Position numbers and translations under genes: made by a program. Under the pieces are notes generated by a model. It searched no databases. It saw only the letters and a list, made by a program, of their open reading frames with translations, and was not told where the DNA came from. Source: Clostridiales bacterium UBA4039 (GTDB lineage Bacteria; Bacillota; Clostridia; Lachnospirales; Vallitaleaceae). Taken from it: 64,000 nucleotides of DNA. Location of the stretch: the NCBI GenBank assembly GCA_002382805.1, contig DGAD01000027.1:25222-89221 (forward strand), read 5' to 3'. Below, piece by piece: positions 54,229 to 62,112 of this stretch (within the stretch, counting starts at the first letter, position 1; every line of letters begins with the position of its first letter).

Positions 54229-54374
54229 CTCAAGGCATTGCGAGGTTGTGTGCCTGTTGCAACGAGCTAAGAGATAAAATAGAATAAAGATTGGCGAAAG
54301 CCGTGAGTTGAAATCAGCTCACGGCTTTTTTGCACCCTATATTAGAAAAGGGATTGATATGAAAAGACTTAAAA
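54229..54374 (+). repeat. 146-bp direct repeat, copy 2
   Basis: Second copy of 47095-47240, with promoter (-35 TTGCAA at 54257, -10 TAGAAT at 54280) and terminator (54297-54331) intact. It ends in a decayed start of a recombinase gene, ATGAAAAGACTTAAAA at 54359, after which similarity stops. The left arm of the palindrome is missing here, so this copy is half of the site. A TATTATAAT-type -10 box follows at about 54410. The 450 bp between qatD and the next gene hold nothing else. Confidence 0.95.
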
Positions 54375-54501
54375 AAACTCCACTCCGATGTATAATTCTA
54401 TATTATAATGGTGTGGGAATTTAACAAAACAAAAGAATGTGTCTGCTCAACTAATTTATGTGTTAAATATAGTTATATTGCATGGGAAGGAAGCATATGG
54501 G

Positions 54502-55713
54502 ATGACAAGGAAATGTAAAAAATGTGGAGAAGTATATGATGTTGGAATACTTAAGTATATTAAATCTCTCTGGAGAGGGAAGATGATTTTCAGGTGCGAA
54601 ACATGTGAGGAACTTGTTAATTGGAAAAGAGATGAAGATATAAATCAGATAAATGAAAATAGCTTTAGTTTCAATAAATGCAATGTTAAATGCTACGATA
54701 ATAGATTGTATGATTGGATTTATAAAAAGATAATTGACCAAAATGAATATTGTGAATTGAGGCTAAGAGGAAATATAATTTATCACTGCTTTCCAGCTGA
54801 TTTAAAAGAAGATTATTTAGTTTGCCGAAAAGATGAGTATGATCCCAATATAAAATATGGAACACATAGAATTGGAGATATAGAAAAAAGAATTCCATTA
54901 AATTACATAGTAGGCATAGAAATAATTGATGTATATAAAGATTATTTTGAGCCAGATGTTAAAGAGCCGGTTTTTGGATTCAAGGGAATAGAGGTGGTAG
55001 ATGGGATTCTTAAAGCTAAAGATTATATATATGAATTAGGAATACCGTATGAGGAACCACAGAGAATACGGCCGCATAAAGATTATCAAGATGTGTACTC
55101 ACATTTTTGCATTAGAATTGAAGATGTATTAAGTCACAGAGATTTTATAACTTCGCCCATAGCATTCAGTGAAGGAAAGGGAAGATCTAATCAGCGACTA
55201 TTTGAAGTAAAAGCTGAAGGACATTGTTTTGAAAATACTACTAATGGATGGGTATCAAATAAATTAACAGTTATAAGAGAAGTTACTAAAGAGGAAATAA
55301 TTGAGTATTTTAATCAAAGTCAAAAGTTGAAGTTGATAGTAGAGAAGTTTTTAGAATCTAGAAATAGTAAATATGAAGAGATATGGTCAAAATACGCAAA
55401 AGCAGATATAAGACCTTATAGGCAATTTCTAAGTGACAATGAAATTGATGAAATGATAGTTAAAATTTGTGTATTTAACAAAAGTGATGTTTGTATACAG
55501 GATTATTCAAAATTGAAGTTTGAGATATGTGAACAATGTAGCTACTATAAACATGCTATGGAATATAAAAAGAAAAGACATTGTTATCTAACTATCAGAA
55601 ACACAATACGAAAAGGTGCCTTTAACAAGGAAAATAAAAATTATGAATATCTTCTTGAGCATAATTTTAGAAGCGAGCTAGAAGCAGTCAACAGATTGTT
55701 AGAATATACCTAG
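54502..55713 (+). CDS. Unknown protein with N-terminal zinc ribbon
   Basis: 403 residues from ATG 54502 (GGAAGG about ten bases upstream). MTRKCKKCGEVY and, 25 residues later, FRCETCEEL form a CxxC..CxxC zinc ribbon. A second, less regular cluster, CEQCSYYKHAMEYKKKRHC, is near the C-terminus. The middle is mixed alpha/beta with HKDYQDVYSHFCIRIEDVLSHRDF. No membrane segment. I do not recognise the family. It occupies the slot directly behind a repeat where the first copy carries the recombinase and the Qat operon, so a role as another cargo (defence) gene is possible. Confidence 0.6.
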   Translation: MTRKCKKCGEVYDVGILKYIKSLWRGKMIFRCETCEELVNWKRDEDINQINENSFSFNKCNVKCYDNRLYDWIYKKIIDQNEYCELRLRGNIIYHCFPADLKEDYLVCRKDEYDPNIKYGTHRIGDIEKRIPLNYIVGIEIIDVYKDYFEPDVKEPVFGFKGIEVVDGILKAKDYIYELGIPYEEPQRIRPHKDYQDVYSHFCIRIEDVLSHRDFITSPIAFSEGKGRSNQRLFEVKAEGHCFENTTNGWVSNKLTVIREVTKEEIIEYFNQSQKLKLIVEKFLESRNSKYEEIWSKYAKADIRPYRQFLSDNEIDEMIVKICVFNKSDVCIQDYSKLKFEICEQCSYYKHAMEYKKKRHCYLTIRNTIRKGAFNKENKNYEYLLEHNFRSELEAVNRLLEYT

Positions 55714-56054
55714 TACATGCTAATATAAATTCAAATTTGAAAAGCAAATGAGAGTTCTTCAAGAAGAAATAAGAGAAGAGATTGATCGAAGATTCAAGAA
55801 AAAACAAAAGACATATACAGATGTATGGAATCATAATACAGCAGCTGGAAGTATAGGTAAGACGGATGGTATGTATTACTTGATGAAAAAACTAAGAGGT
55901 ATCTGCGGATAAAATATGATATACAAGACCAAGATTAATTCTTATAAATCATACAGAGGGATAGTTCTATCTTTCTTTTTCCGACGATAAATTAACGCGA
56001 CCAAAGATATTTGGGAAATTGACACAGTGGATAATAAATGCTAATATAGAGATA
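55714..56054 (+). other. Intergenic stretch with a decayed small reading frame
   Basis: ATG 55749 opens MRVLQEEIREEIDRRFKK, charged and helical. The reading then needs a frame change to continue as KTYTDVWNHNTAAGSIGK and on to TAA near 55912. This looks like a fragment of a gene with a frameshift. No family recognised. The rest is AT-rich without visible structure. Confidence 0.3.
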
Positions 56055-56070
56055 ACATACATGTGTATGT
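56055..56070. promoter_or_regulatory. TetR operator (autoregulatory)
   Basis: ACATACATGTGTATGT is a 16-bp palindrome with one mismatch, 15 bp before the GTG start of the TetR-family gene. It shares the ACATAC..GTATGT arms with the perfect palindrome at 56775. Confidence 0.65.
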
Positions 56071-56085
56071 ATTGGAGGTGATGAA

Positions 56086-56733
56086 GTGCCACGCTATGAT
56101 CCATGCCAAAAGACTAAGCAAGATATATTGGAAATTGCTATGCGTCTATTTTCAGAAAAAGGATTAGAAAATGTAAGTGTGGAAGATGTAGTGAAAGAAC
56201 TAGGTGTCACAAGGGGTGCATTTTACCACTATTTTAAATCACGAGAAGAATTAATTGCAGGCGTTATGTATAAGTCTTTTCATGATAATAACCCATTTCA
56301 TACGGTAAGCCAACGGAAAGACTTAAATGCACTTGAAAAACTACATTTTATAATTAAGTTAGACTTTCTTCCTCGCTTAGAGCAAAGCGATAGCATGAGA
56401 GCGCAAATGAAGAAGATGTCAAATAATCCTGTTGTATTTAAGAACGAAATACTCTCTCAAGTAAATATCATGTCTATATATATTGAAAGGCTATTAATCG
56501 AGGGCAATGAGGACGGCTCTATGTATGTTGCATATCCTAAACAAGCAGCACAAACGATTGCACTTTTAGTTTCTTCATGGTTAAGTCCTTATGTATTTGA
56601 GGTATCTTATGAAGAATATGTTGATAAGATTTCATTTTTTCAGCAACTTGGCGAATTGCTAGGTGTGCCTTTTATGGATGATGAAATAAAAGAACTTTTT
56701 TTAACGCTCGGTAAACAAGAGTTATTAAAATAA
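56086..56733 (+). CDS. TetR family transcriptional regulator
   Basis: 215 residues from a GTG start with GGAGG at seven bases. The N-terminal helix-turn-helix is classical: ILEIAMRLFSEKGLENVSV, then VKELGVTRGAFYHYFKSREEL. The ligand-binding C-terminal domain is unremarkable and hydrophobic. Such regulators repress adjacent efflux or detoxification genes until a ligand binds. The two palindromes flanking the gene suggest it controls itself and the hydrolase that follows. Ligand unknown. Confidence 0.92.
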   Translation: MPRYDPCQKTKQDILEIAMRLFSEKGLENVSVEDVVKELGVTRGAFYHYFKSREELIAGVMYKSFHDNNPFHTVSQRKDLNALEKLHFIIKLDFLPRLEQSDSMRAQMKKMSNNPVVFKNEILSQVNIMSIYIERLLIEGNEDGSMYVAYPKQAAQTIALLVSSWLSPYVFEVSYEEYVDKISFFQQLGELLGVPFMDDEIKELFLTLGKQELLK

Positions 56734-56774
56734 TTTACTGCCCTTAAAAAGGCAGTAAATTTTGACACATATAC

Positions 56775-56790
56775 ATACATACGTATGTAT
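56775..56790. promoter_or_regulatory. TetR operator before the hydrolase gene
   Basis: ATACATACGTATGTAT is a perfect 16-bp palindrome, 23 bp before the hydrolase start and 42 bp after the TetR stop. Its arms match the operator at 56055. Confidence 0.7.
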
Positions 56791-56813
56791 CAAGAATAGA
56801 AAGGGAGACAAAT

Positions 56814-57797
56814 ATGAAAACATCTAGAATGCAAGATATTAATGGTAAAGTTTATTCCAATAACATTTCTGAAATCTGCCAAATACCGATAGGTGGGGTA
56901 TCTCAGTATTTGATGATACGTGGTCAAGATAGTGCAAAACCTGTATTGTTATTTGTTCACGGTGGTCCAGGGCAAGCAGAAATAGGTTATATTAGAAATT
57001 ACCAAAAGGATTTAGAAAAACACTTTGTCGTTGTGAGGTGGGATCAAAGAGGTGCAGGAATGTCTTATTCTAAAAAAATCTCTAAGGATACATTCAATAT
57101 AGAAACATTTATCTCTGATTTGAACGAAGTCACGGATTACTTGATTGGGAAATTCAATTGTGGAAAAATCATCTTAGCAGGTCATTCATGGGGTACAATC
57201 ATTGCAACTTATGCAGTAAAAAATAATCCCAACAAATATTTAGCATATATTGGAATTGGGCAGCATGTTAATTCTGAGGAAGCGGAAAAAATAGCATACC
57301 AATACACAAAAGAACAAGCGATTTATCAACATAATAAAAAAGTGATTGGTATGCTTGAACAAATAGGAAAACCACCATATTCCCCTAAAGAAATGTACAT
57401 ACGTGCAGTTTGTCAGGCAAAAATAGGTGGCGTTTTCAGGACGAAGCCAACTAAAAGTATGGGCATGTCATTAATCCTCTCTAAAGAGTATTCGTTGCGT
57501 CATAAAATCCACTATCAAAAGGCATGTCTATTATCAGCAAATCTGTTAGTTGATGAAATAAGCAAGGTGAATTTATTAGATATGGTGAAAAGATTGGAGG
57601 TACCAGTTCTTTTTATTGCGGGTAGATATGATTATATAACACCAACCATTTTAGTTGAACAATTTTATAAAAAGTTAGATGCGCCTATGAAAGAACTAAT
57701 AATTTTTAAAAATTCTGCACACTTACCTCAACTTGAAGAGGTTGAACAGTTTGTTGAAATTTTAGCTAAATCAAAACTAATTCATGGAGAACATTAA
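56814..57797 (+). CDS. Alpha/beta hydrolase (proline iminopeptidase-like)
   Basis: 327 residues. LFVHGGPGQAEIGY gives the oxyanion-hole HGGPG, VRWDQRGAGMS is the strand 4 signature, and LAGHSWGTIIATY carries the nucleophile Ser. Asp in AGRYDYITPT and His in FKNSAHLPQLEE complete the triad. The pattern is nearest to proline iminopeptidases and related S33 hydrolases. Substrate could be a peptide or an ester-type antibiotic. Probably induced through TetR. GAAAGGGAG lies in front of the start. Confidence 0.85.
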   Translation: MKTSRMQDINGKVYSNNISEICQIPIGGVSQYLMIRGQDSAKPVLLFVHGGPGQAEIGYIRNYQKDLEKHFVVVRWDQRGAGMSYSKKISKDTFNIETFISDLNEVTDYLIGKFNCGKIILAGHSWGTIIATYAVKNNPNKYLAYIGIGQHVNSEEAEKIAYQYTKEQAIYQHNKKVIGMLEQIGKPPYSPKEMYIRAVCQAKIGGVFRTKPTKSMGMSLILSKEYSLRHKIHYQKACLLSANLLVDEISKVNLLDMVKRLEVPVLFIAGRYDYITPTILVEQFYKKLDAPMKELIIFKNSAHLPQLEEVEQFVEILAKSKLIHGEH

Positions 57798-57948
57798 TTG
57801 GGAGGAATTTATAAAACAAGAGTGTTGGTTATTATCAGAAGTTTAGCTTCAAATTCTTGAAACCATATATTTTACAGGTTTTCTAGTTTCTTTCAAAAAT
57901 GTCACAAGTTCGGTGCATTTTCGTTTGTTTTATGCTACCAAGGTATAA

Positions 57949-58206
57949 AACTGGAGTAATGAAAATGAGAAAGAATTACTTTGCAAAGATAGTAAAATAT
58001 ATGAAGAAAGCAGCGTTGTATTATCCACGATAGGTCAAGGGGTAAAATTGGTTGTGGATTACGAATAGTTAAGACTAGGTGAAGAGCACGCAACTAAAGA
58101 TGAAGGAGAACTAACAGCAACAAAAAGATTGATAAAAAGCGTATCAGAGAATTATAAATCATTAATAGATGTTATTTGGGGAGGGGGAAGTTCTCCCCAA
58201 TTTTAG
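57949..58206 (+). pseudogene. Fragment of a DDE-type transposase
   Basis: One frame reads ..STIGQGVKLVVDYE, TAG at 58066, then LRLGEEHATKDEGELTATKR and YKSLIDVIWGGG before TAG 58204. The GE..ELTA.KRL pattern and following YKSLIDVI resemble the core of IS4-like DDE transposases. Both ends are missing. The rest of 57798-58326 has no gene. Confidence 0.45.
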
Positions 58207-58326
58207 CGGAATTGATGAAGTGGAAAGTAAAAAATGATGGAAAGCAAGGATTTGTGAGATAGTAAGGTGATTTTAGTTTCAAAAGCTAAAGTTCTCCTTA
58301 TGTAGCTCATTTTTTTATTTTTGTAA

Positions 58327-58531
58327 TCAACAAGGTTCCCATTGACCAATCAATACTTGCTTTGAATAATTGTATTGTCTGCGATATAGTTTTCCGTTAA
58401 TCGATTTGACGTAGACTAGATTGTGAATCTTGTATTGTTAAGGCATTTGTCTCTGCAGATACGCTGGAGGGTAAAGCGAAAATAATAAGCCCTGCTAATA
58501 ATATAATTCGTTTTTTAGTTTTTTGTTTCAT
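58327..58531 (-). pseudogene. Small secreted peptide, frameshifted
   Basis: ATG 58531 overlaps the end of the M56 gene. A signal sequence (MKQKTKKRIILLAGLIIFAL, cut after VSA) precedes ETNALTIQDSQSS. This frame ends at TAA 58397, but a neighbouring frame continues VYVKSINGKLYRRQYNYSKQ and ends WEPC, TGA at 58327. A single-base indel therefore interrupts a ~65-residue exported peptide. The coupling to the M56 gene suggests it once belonged to the BlaI-M56 unit. Confidence 0.6.
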
Positions 58532-59669
58532 TTTTTAGCGCCTCTTCTTTTGTATTATAAACAGTTAAGTCTGCAAAAGAATCATGAATTTCTTGAGTTG
58601 TAGCAAAAAATTCATGATTGATATATACATCATAACCGCCATTTGGGTTTACGATCAGGTAACTTGAATCGGTAGTTAACTCAACTGTTCCGGCAGCATG
58701 TTCTGGAGCGATTGCATACGGTTCGAAAACGATAACAAATGAAAAATACAAGAGTATAACAAGGAAAATAGACATTAAAACATTCGTAACAGACTTAATG
58801 AAGGTAGGCTTATTGAGGCCAAGTATTAAATGGAAGCGTTGGGAAAGAACAGAAGTTTTACTGTAACCAAAAGCAATAGAATAAGCATTGTAATCATTAT
58901 CTATAGAAATACTCTTGGCAACCCTTAACAAGCAATCTAAATACTGTGTTTTTTCGTATTCATTCAAATGTTTAGTGGCTTCGAGATCGGTTTTCATTTC
59001 CAGGATCTTATCCATTTGAGTGTTTAGAAGATAAACAAATGGATTCCACCAATAAATAATCAGCAAAAGCTGAATAAAAGTTTTAACATATAGATCCCTA
59101 TTATAGTAGTGGGTGACTTCGTGTTTCAGTATAAAGTACCATTCTTGATCTGTTAATTCAACAGCGGGAATGATGATTTTTGGATGACGAAAACCGTAAA
59201 GCATAGGTGTATTCACAAAATTAGAAGTTACCACTTGAAAGGGTGTAGGCTTCTTATAACTATGCGTAATAGACTGCAAGATTTCGTTGACGTGAGCATC
59301 ATCTAATATGGGTAAGTGCCTAACGATTTGCCTAAAAAGAATGTGCATTCGGATTATCTTAAAAGCAGCAAAAGCTATTCCGATAATCCATATAATCAAT
59401 AAAGCATCTATTATGGTCAAGAAACCAATGACGGACATGTGCAATAATTCATACATAAAAGGCATGATATGTTCACTTGCCAAAGAAGTGGAAAACACAA
59501 ATTCAATGGGGAAAATAAGGCGAAAGGCAAGTAGACCTATTATAATGAGTATAGTGTGTATTCCTACTTGAACCATTCGATGAACATCACGCAAATAAAG
59601 CCAAACGATTACGATGAAGATGCCGCACAAAAACACAACCGACAGAAGTGAAGAAAGTGAAAAAGACAT
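58515..59669 (-). CDS. M56 family metallopeptidase antirepressor (BlaR1-like, no PBP sensor)
   Basis: 384 residues. Four or five membrane helices, a zinc protease motif in ILKHEVTHYYNRD (HExxH) near residue 195, and a downstream Glu in EMKTDLEATK. After the last helix only ~65 extracytoplasmic residues remain (ELTTDSSYLIVNPNGGYDVY), with none of the penicillin-binding sensor domain of BlaR1. The protease presumably cleaves or inactivates the BlaI-type repressor encoded two bp upstream. The signal it senses is probably not a beta-lactam. Confidence 0.88.
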   Translation of the reverse strand: MSFSLSSLLSVVFLCGIFIVIVWLYLRDVHRMVQVGIHTILIIIGLLAFRLIFPIEFVFSTSLASEHIMPFMYELLHMSVIGFLTIIDALLIIWIIGIAFAAFKIIRMHILFRQIVRHLPILDDAHVNEILQSITHSYKKPTPFQVVTSNFVNTPMLYGFRHPKIIIPAVELTDQEWYFILKHEVTHYYNRDLYVKTFIQLLLIIYWWNPFVYLLNTQMDKILEMKTDLEATKHLNEYEKTQYLDCLLRVAKSISIDNDYNAYSIAFGYSKTSVLSQRFHLILGLNKPTFIKSVTNVLMSIFLVILLYFSFVIVFEPYAIAPEHAAGTVELTTDSSYLIVNPNGGYDVYINHEFFATTQEIHDSFADLTVYNTKEEALKNETKN

Positions 59670-59670
59670 T

Positions 59671-60105
59671 CTAATCCTCCTTTTTCGGTGATTGAGTTTT
59701 TTGCTCCTGACGAAGTTCTTTTTTTCTTTCTTTCAATAAAGCTTCCAGTTTAGTGATTGTATCAGCCTCATTTTTTTCGTGTTTGAGAAGTGTGGCTACA
59801 ATATTTTGTGTATTAATTGCTTTATCAAAGCTTCTGAAACTATTTATGAGAAAATCTTCTCTGCTGAGTGTTGGACGATAATTTCTGGATAGAACAGTAC
59901 CACTATATACAATATCTGCAACTTCAATGATGTTTTTTGACAAGAGATTTCTTAGGGCCAGTTGAACAGAACTGATGCTTAATGAAGGATCTAACTTTGT
60001 AATATCAGAAGCCAACAATGGCTTTTCGCTATTCCATAGAATTTCGAGGACATCTTTTTCACGGTTAGTTATCTTGAATTTATTTTTGGGGGTGGGCATT
60101 TTCAT
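59671..60105 (-). CDS. BlaI/MecI family repressor
   Basis: 144 residues from ATG 60105, or 142 from ATG 60099, both downstream of AAGGAGG. The winged helix contains ITNREKDVLEILWNSEKPLL, then SISSVQLALRNLLSKNIIE. The C-terminal half is the dimerisation and cleavage region. It represses its own operon and perhaps other genes, and is relieved by the M56 protease. The promoter region at about 60120-60170 has ATAG..CTAT and TACA elements resembling BlaI sites, too degenerate to define. Confidence 0.88.
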   Translation of the reverse strand: MKMPTPKNKFKITNREKDVLEILWNSEKPLLASDITKLDPSLSISSVQLALRNLLSKNIIEVADIVYSGTVLSRNYRPTLSREDFLINSFRSFDKAINTQNIVATLLKHEKNEADTITKLEALLKERKKELRQEQKTQSPKKED

Positions 60106-60432
60106 AAACCTCCTTGAAAGTAGAAAATTATAAGTCTTCTGTATAATAAATAGAATACTATAAGTGGATTATTGTGTCAATTTTTAAATGAGTTGATTTA
60201 GTAATAAAAAAACACCAATTGACAATATTGATAATAAACAATATAATGACATTACAAAAACATGTAATATCATCTTGTGAGGGGATGAATATATATGAAC
60301 AAGTAAATTATTTGAAAAGGGGGGAAATATTGTAAGAGAAAAATTAAATAATTGATTAAATATAGAAGTAATGATTTTGAAGAAAAGAAAAGCAAGAATT
60401 AAACTTGGAAATAAAAAAGTAGTAAAAAACAT

Positions 60433-60562
60433 AGTAGTGTCAAGATCGTCAAACCCTATTCTTTGAAGATAATGCTCTTACGTTTCCGTTTTTATAAAGT
60501 TAGATGATTTGATGTTTGAATTCCGGTGTAAATGTTCGACTTTTTTTCTTTGGTGTACTCAT
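60433..60562 (-). pseudogene. IS3-type orfA remnant
   Basis: ATG 60562, behind AAGGAG, reads MSTPKKKSRTFTPEFKHQII, then TAA, then LYKNGNVRALSSKN in frame. This is the start of an IS3-family OrfA (HTH_Tnp_1). The gene is cut off after ~40 codons and has a stop at codon 21. It lies opposite in strand to the orfB fragment beside it. Confidence 0.75.
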
Positions 60563-60599
60563 AAGTGACTCTCCTTTTCTTTGAATTTGTCTTATATCC

Positions 60600-61036
60600 A
60601 CATAAGAAAACTGTCTATTTAAATGTAACCTATCCATATGCTCGAGTTGATGGTCAATGGAATTATATATGTGTATTAATTGACCTCTTTAGTCGAGAAA
60701 TAATTGGCTAAAGTGCCAGTGAAAATGAGTTCAAAAATCATCTAATTGATGAAACACTGACTATCTTCGGTATCGATAGATCCTTGAGCGTGAAAGGTTC
60801 TCCTTATGATAATGCAGTTGCTGAAGCCATTTTAAAAGTAATCAAAACAGAATTTGTAAATCTTTGGCAATTTAAACGAGCTAAATAATTAACTAGCTGA
60901 TTCTATTCTTTGGTTTAACAACCAAAGAATAGATCCGGCTTTGAATTATTTAACACCTGTTGAATATCGAAACATTCACTTTAAAATAGTCGTCTGGAAA
61001 AGTGTTGCCAACCCAAACTTTCTAAGTTATTTTTGG
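60600..61036 (+). pseudogene. IS3-type orfB (integrase) remnant
   Basis: The frame gives VTYPYARVDGQWNYICVLID, LFSREIIG, TAA, SASENEFKNHLIDE and later SLSVKGSPYDNAVAEAILKV, the signature of IS3-family rve integrases. About 30 residues with the middle catalytic Asp are missing between SASEN and EFKNHL. Stops follow RAK, and a further piece reads WFNNQRIDPALNYLTPVEYR in another frame. Dead copy; nothing else occupies 60106-60432, which is AT-rich. Confidence 0.85.
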
Positions 61037-61083
61037 TAGTGTGGGAACTCTAAATATAACCTAAAAAGGATAGGAGGATAGTT

Positions 61084-62112
61084 ATGAAGACTTCGAAAAT
61101 AATTATTTTAGTACTAGCTATTGTTACAGCTCTTATTGTTATGCTTAGTTTTAAATATACAAGTATTCAGATTGATGCTAATAGCAGTCCGCCATATTCT
61201 CTTAGTTCTAGTACTGTAAAATATAAAATTTATGAGAGCGGAAGTATTGCAGTTAGTGATCAAGAACGCAATGATTTATTAAATGAATTGCAAATGATAA
61301 TAGAAGATAATGATTTGGTCTTTATTTCTGATAATAAGGATAATATGGGACTGGGAATATATGATCCTGGTGAGTTTTATTTAGAGTATGTTGGTAACAA
61401 ATATCCATTTGGAAAAGCAAAGAGTAATGACATATTGTTGTCAGAATCATCTTTTTATAATAGGGATACCGACGATGCAAATATTGTAGAGAGTTTAGGT
61501 GGACAATTATTAAACGTTATTGATTTATATGACACAAATAATCCTCTGTATAGTTTAGACAAAGAGTATATATATAGCTATTTTTATGAGCCTACTATTA
61601 TGGGAAGTTTTTATATTAGCCATGTTAGTCCATTAATTATTAATGAAGTCTTTATAAATGAAATAATACCTGCTTACGAGAAGGCTAATTATATTATTCA
61701 AACAGAATCAAAATACAATTTAAAGCCTAAAGATATTTTTTCTGCTATTATTTCAAATAGCATCTACATGATGGCAATGGTTATTCTAGTATTTGTGTTT
61801 ATAAATTTATTGTTATTTTATATAAATACATTATACCGATTAAATAAACTAATAAAAATCCATGTACTTTTTGGTGCAACAAGATCAATGATTATTGGAA
61901 CAATAAATAAGAAATTGTTACCATCTATTATAGTCGGAAGTTTTATTGGTGTATTCTGTTATTGGTTGATTTTTAGAACAACTAGACTTGAAGCGGATAT
62001 GATTCTTATGCTTGTCAGTTTTTTTGTTAATACTATAGTTAGTCTATTGCTTTTAATAGTTTCGGGCATAATATCATTTAAACCAATTATTCAGAAGGGG
62101 GTATTTAAGTGA
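61084..62112 (+). CDS. ABC transporter permease-like protein (FtsX type)
   Basis: 342 residues with AGGAGG before the start. One N-terminal helix (KIIILVLAIVTALIVMLSF), a ~200-residue extracytoplasmic domain, then three C-terminal helices near 226-340 (MAMVILVFVFINLLLFYINT). This is the MacB/FtsX topology. The stop overlaps the next permease by four bases. With the two following genes it forms a complete exporter of peptide, bacteriocin or antibiotic. It lacks a recognisable family name beyond that; a relation to bacteriocin-associated membrane proteins is possible. Confidence 0.75.
   Translation: MKTSKIIILVLAIVTALIVMLSFKYTSIQIDANSSPPYSLSSSTVKYKIYESGSIAVSDQERNDLLNELQMIIEDNDLVFISDNKDNMGLGIYDPGEFYLEYVGNKYPFGKAKSNDILLSESSFYNRDTDDANIVESLGGQLLNVIDLYDTNNPLYSLDKEYIYSYFYEPTIMGSFYISHVSPLIINEVFINEIIPAYEKANYIIQTESKYNLKPKDIFSAIISNSIYMMAMVILVFVFINLLLFYINTLYRLNKLIKIHVLFGATRSMIIGTINKKLLPSIIVGSFIGVFCYWLIFRTTRLEADMILMLVSFFVNTIVSLLLLIVSGIISFKPIIQKGVFK

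Larger units (their letters stand above)
47096..54229. mobile_element. Qat defence cassette with serine recombinase
   Basis: A 7134-bp segment from the repeat junction at 47096 to the start of the second repeat. It carries a serine recombinase, a DUF1413 gene and qatABCD, all on the plus strand. The direct repeats, the recombinase at the left end and the palindrome at the junction suggest an integrative unit, possibly one of several stacked in tandem. Confidence 0.6.

Noticed and set aside
58515-59669. Beta-lactam sensor BlaR1 with resistance function
   Set aside because: No penicillin-binding domain or beta-lactamase gene is present; only the M56 protease part is kept.
60184-60432. 82-residue very hydrophobic reading frame on the minus strand
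   Set aside because: No ribosome site before its ATG, extreme AT content and position within IS debris make a chance frame more likely.
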